DNA from: Streptomyces longispororuber
GTDB lineage: Bacteria > Actinomycetota > Actinomycetes > Streptomycetales > Streptomycetaceae
Direction: 5' to 3'
Assembly: GCF_014656095.1 (NCBI RefSeq)
Contig: NZ_BNBT01000016.1
Coordinates: forward strand, 1 to 64,000
Length of the DNA: 64,000 nucleotides
Both the position numbers and the translations under genes were made by a program. This document shows, piece by piece, positions 40,532 through 48,766 of the stretch. The stretch's first letter is position 1. Every line of letters starts with the position of its first letter. The notes beneath the pieces are model-generated. The model was given only the letters and a program-made list of their open reading frames with translations. It did no database searches and was not told where the DNA came from.

Positions 40532-41131
40532 ATGCCGGCAGGCGCGGACGAACGCGGGACGGCCAGGAGAACGAGGTCCGCGGGGCTCGCCCTCGGGGCA
40601 CCCGCCGTCGCGGCGGCCGTGCTCACCGGTGTCGTCGCGCTGTACATCGCGCTCGTCGCGTTCGGCAACCTCACCGACTTCGACACCAACCGGCAGTTCG
40701 TCCGGCACGTCCTGGCGATGGACACGACCTTCAAGGACGAGGACTTGATGTGGCGCGCCGTCGAGTCCCGCGCCCTCCAGGACGCCGCGTACGTGGCGAT
40801 CATCGCCTGGGAGACGCTCGCCGCGCTGATCCTGATCGCCGGAACCGTCGTGTGGGTCGCGGCGCTGCGCGGGCGCGCCGGCGGGTTCGGCAGGGCGCGG
40901 CGGCTGAGCACCGTGGGCCTGCTGATGCTGGTGCTGCTGTTCGGCGGCGGCTTCATCGGCATCGGCGGCGAGTGGTTCGCGATGTGGCAGTCCAAGAACT
41001 GGAACGGCCTCGACGCCGCCACCCGCGTGGTCACGCTGTGCGGGATCGCGCTGCTGGTCGTCCACCTCCCTGCGGCCGGACGGGCGTCCGGCGGCGGGGG
41101 CTCCGCGCGGAGCGGGGAGGCGGACGCCTGA
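40532..41131 (+). CDS. DUF2165-family small integral membrane protein
   Basis: The 199-residue protein has four hydrophobic segments and the family pattern: LYIALVAFGNLTDFDTNRQF, FVRHVLAMDTTFKDEDLMWR, YVAIIAWETLAALILIAGTV, GGGFIGIGGEWFAMWQSKNW. The conserved N-x-T-D and E-W-F-x-M-W-Q-S-x-x-W motifs identify DUF2165; the function is not known. ATG 40532 follows GAAGGGGA. It lies 101 nt after the MFS gene on the same strand and may share its transcript. The C-terminus is Gly/Ser-rich. Confidence 0.88.
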   Translation: MPAGADERGTARRTRSAGLALGAPAVAAAVLTGVVALYIALVAFGNLTDFDTNRQFVRHVLAMDTTFKDEDLMWRAVESRALQDAAYVAIIAWETLAALILIAGTVVWVAALRGRAGGFGRARRLSTVGLLMLVLLFGGGFIGIGGEWFAMWQSKNWNGLDAATRVVTLCGIALLVVHLPAAGRASGGGGSARSGEADA

Positions 41132-41153
41132 GGCCGCGAGCCGGAGCCGCCCC

Positions 41154-41220
41154 CGCGTGATCACGCGCCACCGGTGTGTGGTAACCGACAGTTCCGATTG
41201 TCGGAGCCATCCCCTAGGCT
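41154..41220 (+). promoter_or_regulatory. Promoter region of the 59-aa gene with two palindromes
   Basis: CGCGTGATCACGCG (41154-41167) is a perfect 14-bp palindrome. CCGACA (41185-41190) and TGTCGG (41199-41204) form an inverted repeat with an 8-nt centre. TTCCGA (41192-41197), a 17-nt spacer and TAGGCT (41215-41220) resemble -35 and -10 boxes; TAGGCT ends 6 nt before ATG 41227, so the mRNA would be leaderless. Confidence 0.5.
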
Positions 41221-41226
41221 GAGGTC

Positions 41227-41406
41227 ATGCCCTTAACCCCCCAACCCCATGGTTCCACGCGGTCGGCTGCCGAGCTGAACGAGCGGATACGAGGCCTGTG
41301 GCTGCGCGCCGGCGGCCGCCTCTCCGCCGAACAGCGCAGGGAGTACGAGCAGTTGGTGACCGAGTGGGCGGCGGCGGTCCGGGCGGAGGTCGTCCAGGCC
41401 GCGTGA
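41227..41406 (+). CDS. 59-aa protein paralogous to the 60-aa protein at 23.3 kb; TTA codon
   Basis: The protein reads MPLTPQPHGSTRSAAELNER, IRGLWLRAGGRLSAEQRREY, EQLVTEWAAAVRAEVVQAA. The C-terminal half aligns with the 60-aa protein at 23286 (N-E-x-I-R-x-LW, then QR-x-YE-x-L, EWAAAVRA-x-VV-x-AA). Codon 3 is TTA (41233-41235), read by the bldA tRNA, so its synthesis is probably developmentally timed. No ribosome binding site is present; a -10-like box lies 6 nt upstream. A helix pair with charged faces is predicted. The function is unknown. Confidence 0.75.
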   Translation: MPLTPQPHGSTRSAAELNERIRGLWLRAGGRLSAEQRREYEQLVTEWAAAVRAEVVQAA

Positions 41407-41468
41407 CGCGGCACTCCCTCGCGGCACTCCCTCTTGGCTGCGCCCGCCCGGTGCCCAAGACTGAGCCG

Positions 41469-41999
41469 ATGACGCAGCGTGTGGAACTCGCGGCCGTGCT
41501 CGACCAGTTGGCCATCGACACCCTCATCACGGACTACGCCGGTACCGTCGACGACGGGGACTGGGACGCCTACCGGGAGCTGTTCACGCCCGACGGGCGC
41601 GCCGACTACCGGTCGGCGGGCGGCATCGAAGGCGGCGCCGCCGAGGTGTCCGCGTGGCTCGCGGAGACGATGGGCGCCGTCGCGATGCGCCAGCACCTCA
41701 TCGTCAACCGCCGGGTCCGCTTCGGCGTCCGCGAACAGGACGTCGGTGACACCGCGCGCATCCGCGCCGACTACGTGAACCCCCTGCGCTTCGCCACCGG
41801 AGCGGACGGCGTCCCCGGCACCGCGCCCGACCTCACGTGCGGCGGCCGCTACGAGTTCGCCGCCCTGCGCACGCACGGCGGCTGGCGGCTGCGCCAGGTG
41901 GTCGTACGGGAGAAGTGGCGCAGCACGCGCACCGCCGACCGGACCGGCGCCCCGGCCCGGGCCGCGCAGCGGACGGACACCCCGCCCGGACGGGGCTGA
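41469..41999 (+). CDS. SnoaL/NTF2-like protein
   Basis: The 176-residue protein has the NTF2-like layout: a helix with AIDTLITDYAGTVDDGDWDA and YRELFTPDGRADYRSAGGIE, then GAVAMRQHLIVNRRVRF with the conserved H-x-(I/V)-x-N at a strand start, and YEFAALRTHGGWRLRQVVVR. Catalytic members are ketosteroid isomerases or polyketide cyclases; others are binding proteins. Here Asp pairs are present but no function is proven. ATG 41469 starts 62 nt after the 59-aa gene on the same strand. The tail after WRSTR is probably disordered. Confidence 0.87.
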   Translation: MTQRVELAAVLDQLAIDTLITDYAGTVDDGDWDAYRELFTPDGRADYRSAGGIEGGAAEVSAWLAETMGAVAMRQHLIVNRRVRFGVREQDVGDTARIRADYVNPLRFATGADGVPGTAPDLTCGGRYEFAALRTHGGWRLRQVVVREKWRSTRTADRTGAPARAAQRTDTPPGRG

Positions 42000-42366
42000 C
42001 CCGGACGAGGGGCGGGGCGGGCGGTGGCGGGCGAACGGACCGGACGGGCGGCGCGCAGCAGGTGGGGCGGACGGCCACGGACGGGCGGCGGACGGCAGAC
42101 GGCAACGGGCGGACCGGACGGGCCGCGGGCAGCGAAGGCCGCGCGGGCGGTGGCGGGCGAGGCCGTGGACGGCAGCGGGCCGGGCCGGTGGACGGCGGGG
42201 TGGGCGCGCTCCGCGTGCGGCCGGGCGGAAGCGGTCACCGTGCCCGGAGCACGTCCCTCCGGTCCGGTGGCCCGGCGGCGCCGCCCCCTGTCCTAGATCG
42301 CCACCGGCGCGCACACTGGAGCACGACCGGGCCTGAGGCCGAGCCGGGGGCGAGGAGGCACGCTGC
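42000..42366. other. 367-nt intergenic region of degenerate CGGACGGGCGG-like sequence
   Basis: The gap before the lnt gene is made of imperfect repeats of GGACGGGCGG/GGCGGGCG type. All frames give Gly/Arg/Ala strings without features. No gene, promoter or terminator is called. Confidence 0.6.
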
Positions 42367-44001
42367 ATGGACGTACTCGGCGGCAAGCGGTCACACCGGT
42401 GGGCCCTGCCCGCGCACCGCCCTGTGGCGTGGCGCCCGCGCCTGGACACCGCCCTGGCCTCCCCCCGGCAGCGCGGCGCCCTGGCCGTGCTCTGCGGCGC
42501 CCTGCCCGCGCTCGCCTTCCCGGAGCCGTCGTGGTGGTGGTGCGCGTACGTCGCGCTCGTGCCGTGGATCCTGCTCGTCCGCTCGGCGGGGTCGGGGCGC
42601 GGGGCCGCGCGCGACGGCTGGCTCGGCGGGCTCGGCTTCATGCTGGCCGTGCACCACTGGCTGCTGCCGAGCCTGCACGTGTTCACGCTCGTCATCGCCG
42701 CGCTCCTCGGGCTGCTGTGGGCGCCGTGGGGCTGGCTCACGCACCGCCTCCTGGGCGGCGCCCCCGCCCCCGGGCGCGCGGTGGCGGCGCTGTTCGTGCT
42801 GCCGTCGGCCTGGCTGATGGTCGAACTGGTGCGGTCCTGGGAGGGCCTTGGCGGGCCGTGGGGGTTGCTCGGCTCCAGCCAGTGGCAGGTGGAGCCCGCG
42901 CTGCGGCTCATGTCGGTGGGCGGCGTCTGGCTGGTCAGCGCGCTCGTCGTGGGCGTGAACACGGGCGTCGCGGTGCTCGTCGCCTGGCGGTCGGCGCGCG
43001 TCCCCGCCGTCGCCGGGCTCGTCGCCGTGGCCGCCGCGGCCACCACCGCCTGGACCTGGTCCCCGCGCCCCGAGACCACGGGCAGCGTCCGCGTCGCCGT
43101 GGTGCAGCCCGGTGTCCTGGACGGTGCCGACGCCCCCGAGCGGCGCTTCGACCGCGAGGAGGAGCTGACGCGCACCCTCGCGGGGCGCGGCCCGGACCTC
43201 GTCGTGTGGGGCGAGAGCAGCGTCGGGCACGACCTGGCCGATCGGCCCGACCTGGCGCGGCGGCTCGCCGCGCTGTCCCGTCTCGTGGGCGCCGACGTGC
43301 TGGTGAACGTGGACGCGCGCCGCTCCGACCGGCCCGGCATCTTCAAGAGCTCCGTACTGGTCGGCCCGGACGGCCCGACGGGCGACCGCTACGACAAGAT
43401 GCGGCTCGTGCCCTTCGGCGAGTACGTCCCGGCGCGCTCCCTGCTCGGCTGGGCCACGTCGGTGGGCAAGGCCGCGGGCGAGGACCGCAGGCGCGGGGAG
43501 CGCCCCGTCGTGATGGACCTGGCGGGCGGGGTGCGCGTGGGGCCCCTGGTGTGCTTCGAGTCGGCGTTCCCCGACATGAGCAGGCACCTGGTCCGCGAGG
43601 GCGCGCAGGTGCTGCTCGCGCAGTCCGCCACGTCGACGTTCCAGGGCAGTTGGGCGCCCGAGCAGCACGCCTCGCTCGCGGCGGTGCGGGCCGCAGAGAC
43701 CGGCCGCCCCATGGTGCACGCGACGCTCACCGGCGTCTCCGCCGTCCACGGCCCGGGCGGCGAGCGGATCGGCCGGCCGCTCGGCACCTCGGCGTCGGAC
43801 ACCGCGGAGTACGAGGTTCCGCTGGCCACGGGCACGACGCCGTACGTACGGTTCGGCGACTGGCCGGTGTACGCGGCGCTGGCCGTGCTGGTCGCGCTCG
43901 CCGCCGTCGAGGGGGCGCGGGCGCTCAGGCGGCCTGTTCGAGGACCGCGCGTACCACCCGCTCGCACAGCTCATGGGTCGCCAGCGCGTCCCGGGCGCTG
44001 A
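42367..44001 (+). CDS. lnt: Apolipoprotein N-acyltransferase
   Basis: The 544-residue protein has about seven membrane helices in the first 220 residues and a nitrilase-like catalytic domain. The Glu-Lys-Cys triad is visible: VVWGESSVGHD (Glu), YDKMRLVPFGEYVP (Lys) and GPLVCFESAFPDM (Cys). It transfers an acyl chain to the amino group of the lipoprotein cysteine, so it would act on the lipoproteins encoded in this window. ATG 42367 is placed before a basic N-terminus. The 3' end overlaps the convergent oxidoreductase gene by 77 nt, so the last 25 residues are antisense to it and may not be conserved. Confidence 0.93.
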   Translation: MDVLGGKRSHRWALPAHRPVAWRPRLDTALASPRQRGALAVLCGALPALAFPEPSWWWCAYVALVPWILLVRSAGSGRGAARDGWLGGLGFMLAVHHWLLPSLHVFTLVIAALLGLLWAPWGWLTHRLLGGAPAPGRAVAALFVLPSAWLMVELVRSWEGLGGPWGLLGSSQWQVEPALRLMSVGGVWLVSALVVGVNTGVAVLVAWRSARVPAVAGLVAVAAAATTAWTWSPRPETTGSVRVAVVQPGVLDGADAPERRFDREEELTRTLAGRGPDLVVWGESSVGHDLADRPDLARRLAALSRLVGADVLVNVDARRSDRPGIFKSSVLVGPDGPTGDRYDKMRLVPFGEYVPARSLLGWATSVGKAAGEDRRRGERPVVMDLAGGVRVGPLVCFESAFPDMSRHLVREGAQVLLAQSATSTFQGSWAPEQHASLAAVRAAETGRPMVHATLTGVSAVHGPGGERIGRPLGTSASDTAEYEVPLATGTTPYVRFGDWPVYAALAVLVALAAVEGARALRRPVRGPRVPPARTAHGSPARPGR

Positions 44002-44830
44002 GCACCTTGCCCGCGCGCACGGCGTCGAGGAAGGCGAGCACCACCTGCTCGATGCCGCGCTGCCGCACCACCGGCACCCAGTCGCCGCGCCGCCGCACGG
44101 TGGGCTGGCCCTTGTGGTCGACGACCTCGGCGAGGTTGAGGACCTGCCGCTTGGAGTCCTGGCCGGAGACCTCGAGGATCTCCTCCGTGGAGCCGCTGAG
44201 GCGGTTCATCACGCCGATCGCGGTGAACCCGTCGCCCGCGAGCTGGAGCACGACGTGCTCCAGGAGGCCGTCCGCGACGCGGCCACGCACGCTCACGTGG
44301 TCCACCGCGCCGGGCACGAGGAACCGCAGCGTGTCCACGACGTGGACGAAGTCGTCGAGGATCATCGTGCGCGGGTCCTCCGGAAGGCCCACGCGGTTCT
44401 TCTGCATCAGGATCAGCTCGCGCGGGTGCTCGGCGCACTGGGCGTAGCCGGGCGCGTAGCGGCGGTTGAAGCCGACGGCGAGGCTCACCCCGCGCTCCTC
44501 GGCGAGCGCCACCAGCCGCTCGGAGTCCGCGAGTTCGTACGCGATCGGCTTGTCGACGTACGTGGCAACCCCCGCCTCCAGGAGGCGCTCGACGATCTCC
44601 GGGTGGGCACTGGTCGGCGCGTGCACGAAGGCGGCGTCGAGGTCCTGGGCGAGCAGCGACTCCAGGTCGGTGTGGCGGCGTTCGGCCGGGACGTGGTAGG
44701 TCTCCGCGGTCCGCTCCAGCGTGGCGGGCGTCCGCGTCTGGAGGTGCAGCTCGACGCCTGGCTGCGTGGTGAGCACCGGCAGGTACGCCTTCCGCGCGAT
44801 GTCGCCGAGTCCGATGCAGCCGACCTTCAC
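43925..44830 (-). CDS. Gfo/Idh/MocA-family oxidoreductase
   Basis: The 301-residue protein starts VKVGCIGLGDIARKAYLPVL with the NAD(P)-binding G-x-G-x-x-A loop. It carries VDKPIAYELADSERLVALAE (the E/D-K-P motif with the catalytic Lys) and VGFNRRYAPGY; the C-terminal alpha/beta domain begins near residue 130. These enzymes oxidise or reduce sugar-derived or inositol substrates. GTG 44830 has GGGAG 6 nt upstream; an adjacent GTG at 44833 is equally in frame. It follows the FAD monooxygenase gene on the same strand after 10 nt and is probably co-transcribed with it. Confidence 0.92.
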   Translation of the reverse strand: MKVGCIGLGDIARKAYLPVLTTQPGVELHLQTRTPATLERTAETYHVPAERRHTDLESLLAQDLDAAFVHAPTSAHPEIVERLLEAGVATYVDKPIAYELADSERLVALAEERGVSLAVGFNRRYAPGYAQCAEHPRELILMQKNRVGLPEDPRTMILDDFVHVVDTLRFLVPGAVDHVSVRGRVADGLLEHVVLQLAGDGFTAIGVMNRLSGSTEEILEVSGQDSKRQVLNLAEVVDHKGQPTVRRRGDWVPVVRQRGIEQVVLAFLDAVRAGKVLSARDALATHELCERVVRAVLEQAA

Positions 44831-44840
44831 CACTGTCTCC

Positions 44841-46082
44841 CTACCGTCGTGCCGGTGTGCGCGGGTGCGCCCCGGCGTCCGTCCCGGCAGCATACGGGTC
44901 CGTCGGCGGGTGCCAGTCGGCGATCGAGGCGAACCCCCGCGTGATCAGGTGGGGACCGAGCAGGGAGAGCGCCCGCAGGGCGGTGTCGCGGGCGGCGAGG
45001 AGCACGCCGTTGGAGAGGTGGTTGAGGCGGGCCGTGCGGGCGGCCCGCCGGACGACGGCCGTCGTGCGGGGCACGCGGGCGGCGCTGTAGGCGGCGAGGC
45101 CCGCGAAGAGGTCGTCCGCGGGGCGGGCGTGGTGGCCGAGGACGACGCCGTCCTCGATGGCCTGGTTGCCGCCCTGGCCGAGCGTCGGCGCCATGGCGTG
45201 CGCCGCGTCGCCGACCAGGGCGACGCGGCCGCGGTGGTGGGCGGGCAGCGGCGTGGCCATGTGCCAGACGTCGTTGCGCAGCACGTCCTCGGGGCGCGCG
45301 GCGGCGACGATCTCCGGGATCGGGTCGTGCCAGGCGGCGAAGCGGCGCGTCAGCTCGGCCCTCTCGTCGTCGGGCGCGCGGCCGCCCGGGGGCACGAGCG
45401 CGGTGGCGTACGCGTACACCCTGCCGTCCTTCAGCGGCTGCGTGCCCCACAGGCCGCCGCGCCCCCAGGTCTCGTGCGGCTCGAGGGGCCGCCGGGGCGC
45501 GGGCACGATGAGCCGCCAGGCGGTGAACCCGGTGTAGACGGGCCCGGGGTGCTCCGGGAACAGCGTCGCGCGCACGGCGGAGTTGATGCCGTCGGCCCCG
45601 ACGACGAGGTCCGCCTCCAGGTCGTCGCCGTCGGCGGTGGTCACGACGGCGGGGCGGTCCGGTCCGCCCGCGTCGGCGAGCCGGGCGGCGGCGCCGGTGC
45701 GCAGGCAGTCGCCGGGCAGCGCGCCGACGAGCAGGTCGACGAGGGTGGCGCGGTGCAGCAGCACCAGCGCGCCGCCGAACCTCCGCGCGGTGGCGTCGGA
45801 CGTGGTGCGCACCAGCCAGCGGCCGTTCGGCGTGCGCAGGCCGGCCCCGCCCTGCCAGGCGGCAAGCTCGCGGACGCCGTCGCCGAGGCCGAGGACGTCC
45901 AGGGCGCGCTGGGCGTTCGGGGCCAGGCCGATGCCGGAGCCCACGGGCTCCAGGGATGCGGCGCGCTCCAGGACGGTGACCCGCCAGCCGGAACGGCGCA
46001 GGGCGAGGGCGGTGGTGAGCCCGCCGATGCCGCCGCCGACGACGACGGCGCGGGGCTCACGGGGCTCGGCTGCTCGGGACAC
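44841..46082 (-). CDS. FAD-dependent aromatic-ring-type monooxygenase
   Basis: The 413-residue flavoprotein shows the PHBH-type signature: RAVVVGGGIGGLTTALALRR (first G-x-G-x-x-G), VGADGINSAVRATLF (DG motif) and RVALVGDAAHAMAPTLGQGG (FAD ribityl GD motif). It hydroxylates an aromatic or similar substrate using NAD(P)H and oxygen. GTG 46082 follows GAGGAGG. It is divergent from a TetR gene, and the gap contains two matching inverted repeats, so repression by that TetR is likely. It probably forms an operon with the Gfo/Idh/MocA gene. Confidence 0.93.
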   Translation of the reverse strand: MSRAAEPREPRAVVVGGGIGGLTTALALRRSGWRVTVLERAASLEPVGSGIGLAPNAQRALDVLGLGDGVRELAAWQGGAGLRTPNGRWLVRTTSDATARRFGGALVLLHRATLVDLLVGALPGDCLRTGAAARLADAGGPDRPAVVTTADGDDLEADLVVGADGINSAVRATLFPEHPGPVYTGFTAWRLIVPAPRRPLEPHETWGRGGLWGTQPLKDGRVYAYATALVPPGGRAPDDERAELTRRFAAWHDPIPEIVAAARPEDVLRNDVWHMATPLPAHHRGRVALVGDAAHAMAPTLGQGGNQAIEDGVVLGHHARPADDLFAGLAAYSAARVPRTTAVVRRAARTARLNHLSNGVLLAARDTALRALSLLGPHLITRGFASIADWHPPTDPYAAGTDAGAHPRTPARR

Positions 46083-46109
46083 GGTTCCTCCTCGGTCACA
46101 CCCCCCGGC

Positions 46110-46157
46110 CACTACGGCTGTAGTGCCGACAGGGACAGACCGTACTACATCTGTAGT
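46110..46157. promoter_or_regulatory. Two related palindromes, probable twin TetR operators
   Basis: CACTAC-GGCT-GTAGTG (46110-46125) and ACTACA-TC-TGTAGT (46144-46157) share the ACTAC/GTAGT arms. Their centres are 33 bp apart, close to three helical turns. They lie between the divergent FAD monooxygenase and TetR genes. Confidence 0.7.
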
Positions 46158-46178
46158 GCCACCGGTAGGGTGGCCCGC

Positions 46179-46793
46179 ATGTCCGCACGCACCCCGGGGT
46201 CCGCACCCGTCCGCGGCGCGTCCCGCGCCGAACTGATCGCCGACACCGCGCTGGCCCTGCTCGCCGAACGCGGCATGCGCGGCCTCACGCACCGCGCCGT
46301 CGACGAGGCCGCGGGCCTGCCCACCGGCTCCACGTCGAACCACGCCCGTACGCGGCTCGCGCTCCTGGAGGCGGCCGTACGGCGCCAGGCCGAGCGCGAG
46401 GCGGCCGTCCTCGCCCCGGACGAGCTCCCGGACCCGGCGGGCGGCCGCGCGTCCCTGGTCGACGGCCTCGCCCTGACCCTGCACCGCTTCCTCACCGGCG
46501 AGGCGCACCGCGCGCTGCTCGTGTCCCGGTACGAGCTGGCCCTGGAGGCGACGCGCCGCCCCGAGCTACGGGCGTACTACGACGCGACCGGCGCCAGGTT
46601 CCGCGAGCTCCTGAGCGACCTCCTGAGCGCGGCGGGCTCCACGGACCCGGAGCGCCACACACTGTCCCTGGTGGCCTGGTGCGACGGCATGCTCTTCTCC
46701 TGCGTGGCCGGCTCGTACAGCACGGAGCCCCCGACACGGGAGGAACTACGGGCGGGCTTCGCGGAGCTGCTGGGCGGGACGCTGGACGGGTGA
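46179..46793 (+). CDS. TetR-family transcriptional regulator
   Basis: The 204-residue protein has the helix-turn-helix ASRAELIADTALALLAERGM, LTHRAVDEAAGLPTGSTSNH, with ARTRLALLEAAVRRQAE closing the DNA-binding domain. The C-terminal domain is the usual helical ligand pocket (LVDGLALTLHRFLTGEAHRA, LVAWCDGMLFSCVAGSYSTE). It is divergent from the FAD monooxygenase with 96 nt between them, and two similar palindromes fill that gap, so it most likely represses both itself and the monooxygenase operon. Confidence 0.94.
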   Translation: MSARTPGSAPVRGASRAELIADTALALLAERGMRGLTHRAVDEAAGLPTGSTSNHARTRLALLEAAVRRQAEREAAVLAPDELPDPAGGRASLVDGLALTLHRFLTGEAHRALLVSRYELALEATRRPELRAYYDATGARFRELLSDLLSAAGSTDPERHTLSLVAWCDGMLFSCVAGSYSTEPPTREELRAGFAELLGGTLDG

Positions 46794-47381
46794 GGGGGCT
46801 GGCCGGGGGCCTTGGGGGGCGCCACTGCGGGGCGGGTGGCTTCGGTGGCGCTTGGGCTGGGCGGGCGGGGCGCGTCCCCGCGGGGCGGGTGGCTTCAGTG
46901 ACGCTTGGCCGGGCGGGCGGGGCGTTCCCGCGGCGCGGGTGGCTTGGGCGACGCTTTGACCGGGCGGCGCGGGTGGTGTGGGGCCGGGCGGCGCGGGTGG
47001 TGTGGGACCGGGCGGCGCGTGGCCCGAGCGGCGCGCACCGGCCGAGGGCCGGGCGTGGGCGGGCCGGGGGGCCGGGACGCGTCCCGCAGCGTGAGGGTCT
47101 CTCTCCCGGGCAGCGCGTGATCCGCACGGCCTGAGGCCCTAAGCGGCGCGGTGGAGCGCGCTCGTCCCGCATCGCGGGCGCCTCGTTCGGCGCGCGTCCG
47201 GCTGGAGGTTCGCGTCGTGGGCCGGGATCCGCCCCGTCGATTGACACTCGCCCCATCGGCCGGAGACCCGCCCCCGGCCGGAGGCCACCCCCGCCGACCA
47301 CAGGTTCGCCCCGTCCCCCGTGCGGGGGCATCCACCCCCTTCGGCGGGCCGGGCGCCGCCTCGGGCTGCACTGTGGGGCGG
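46794..47381. repeat. Imperfect tandem repeats (about 53 bp, then 24 bp)
   Basis: GGGCGGGTGGCTTC-type units recur at about 46828, 46881 and 46931, followed by two or three GGGCGGCGCGGGTGGTGTGGG units at about 46960-47010. The rest of this 588-nt gap is Gly/Arg/Pro-coding noise in all frames with no supported gene. Confidence 0.7.
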
Positions 47382-47894
47382 GTGCGGCGTTCGACGACCA
47401 CCATGGCCCTGCTCGTCTCCGTGACCGTCACGGCCGTCTCCGGCTGCGTCGGCGTGGACCGGACGTCCGCCGGCCCCGGAGGCGCCGCCCCCACCGGCTC
47501 GCCGGAACGCTCGACCGGCGCCGGGGACCGGCCGCCGCCCGCCCCGGAGGCCACCCAGGCCCCCGGGCACGACCGGCTGCAACGCGCCGGAGCGCCGCCC
47601 GCCGTTCCCGCCCGGGCCGCCACGATCGGCACGGCTCCCGGCCCGGCCGTCCCCGCGCCGCCGGACCCGCCCCGGACGGCCGCCCCGGCGGATACACCCA
47701 CACGCGTCGACCGGGCCCCGAAGCCCCCGCGGCCCGGGCCCCGGCAGCGCCCGCCCCACCGGCCCGAGAAGCCGTCCCGGCCACCGGCGCAGCCCCGGGG
47801 CGAGGCAGACATCTGCGCCCTGGGTGAGCGGTTCGGGCACTGGCGGCCGGACAGCCCGGAGGCGGTCATCTGCCGCGAGGTCTACGGGAATTGA
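47382..47894 (+). CDS. Small secreted lipoprotein, Pro-rich
   Basis: The 170-residue protein begins VRRSTTTMALLVSVTVTAVS followed by GC, a lipoprotein signal with lipobox VSGC. A Pro/Ala/Gly-rich linker of about 110 residues leads to a short conserved C-terminus, EADICALGERFGHWRPDSPE then AVICREVYGN, with two cysteines likely joined. The GTG at 47382 gives a normal n-region; ATG 47403 would shorten it to the hydrophobic part. Its maturation would require Lnt-type processing. The function is unknown. Confidence 0.75.
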   Translation: MRRSTTTMALLVSVTVTAVSGCVGVDRTSAGPGGAAPTGSPERSTGAGDRPPPAPEATQAPGHDRLQRAGAPPAVPARAATIGTAPGPAVPAPPDPPRTAAPADTPTRVDRAPKPPRPGPRQRPPHRPEKPSRPPAQPRGEADICALGERFGHWRPDSPEAVICREVYGN

Positions 47895-48043
47895 GGACGG
47901 CCACCGAGGGAGCGGCGGCCGAGAAGACGGGGTCGAGCCCGGGACAACGGGCGCAGCCGCGCCCGGGGCGGAAGGCGCACCCGGGCCCGGCCGGACAGCC
48001 CACCCGGGCCCAGGGGGCGACACCGCGCCGCCCGGCCCGGGGG

Positions 48044-48493
48044 TCACTCCTCCGCGGCCCCCTCCCCCACCTGCGTCTCCAGGCGGTCCAGCGCCGCGCG
48101 GATGCCGTCGCCGTAGCCGTCGTCGCCGAGGGCGCCCACCGCGCCGCGCGCGAGGCGCAGATGGCTGCGGGCCGCCTCCGGGCGGGCGAGCTTCACATAG
48201 TCCGCCGCCAGGTTCAGGTGCAGCGAGGGGTAGAACCCGCGGACGGCGAGCGAGTGGTGGTGGGCTCCCACCCGGTCGTCGGTCAGCTCCTGCGCGGCCG
48301 ACAACGCCCGCAGGTCCCAGGCCAGTTCGTCCGCCGGGTCGTCCTGCGTGTCCGCCATGTAGTGCGCGAGGGTGCAGCGGTGCAGGGCGTCGCCGTCCTC
48401 GCCGATCTCCGACCAGAGCGCGAGGAAGCGGCTCCTCGCCTCCTCGCGGTCCCCGGCGTGCTGGAGCATGACCGCCTGCCCGATCCGGGTCAT
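48044..48493 (-). CDS. Tetratricopeptide-repeat protein
   Basis: The 149-residue helical protein has two TPR-like units: IGQAVMLQHAGDREEARSRF LALW-type and SLHLNLAADYVKLARPEAAR, with DALHRCTLAHYMADTQDDPA between them. The sequence belongs to a conserved Streptomyces family annotated only as TPR. It is cytoplasmic and probably mediates protein contacts. ATG 48493 is chosen at the conserved start; an in-frame extension to 48685 is Arg/Asp-rich and unlikely. The 273 nt between it and the ung stop contain no supported gene. Confidence 0.82.
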   Translation of the reverse strand: MTRIGQAVMLQHAGDREEARSRFLALWSEIGEDGDALHRCTLAHYMADTQDDPADELAWDLRALSAAQELTDDRVGAHHHSLAVRGFYPSLHLNLAADYVKLARPEAARSHLRLARGAVGALGDDGYGDGIRAALDRLETQVGEGAAEE

Positions 48494-48766
48494 CACGACG
48501 TCCTCGCCGTCCGCCGTCCGTTCCTGCCGCTCCACCACCGCGCCGCCCTCCACCGTCCGCCGCCGGTCCTCTGCCGCCGGCCGCTGCCGTCCGTCGTCCC
48601 GGCGCCCCGGCGTCCCGTCGTCAGGGCGGCCGGTCGCCGACGGTGCCGACGCTAGCGGCCGGCACTGACAATCGCGGTCAGGCACGGTGCGACGCGGGGA
48701 GCCCGGGCCCGCCGCTGCGCCAGGCCGGTGACCCCCGCCGCCCCGGCCCCGCGCCCGGCCCGCGGC

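Noticed and set aside
48044..48685. N-terminal 64-residue extension of the TPR protein
   Set aside because: It is Arg/Asp/Gly-rich without similarity to TPR relatives, and the ATG at 48493 has a better context.
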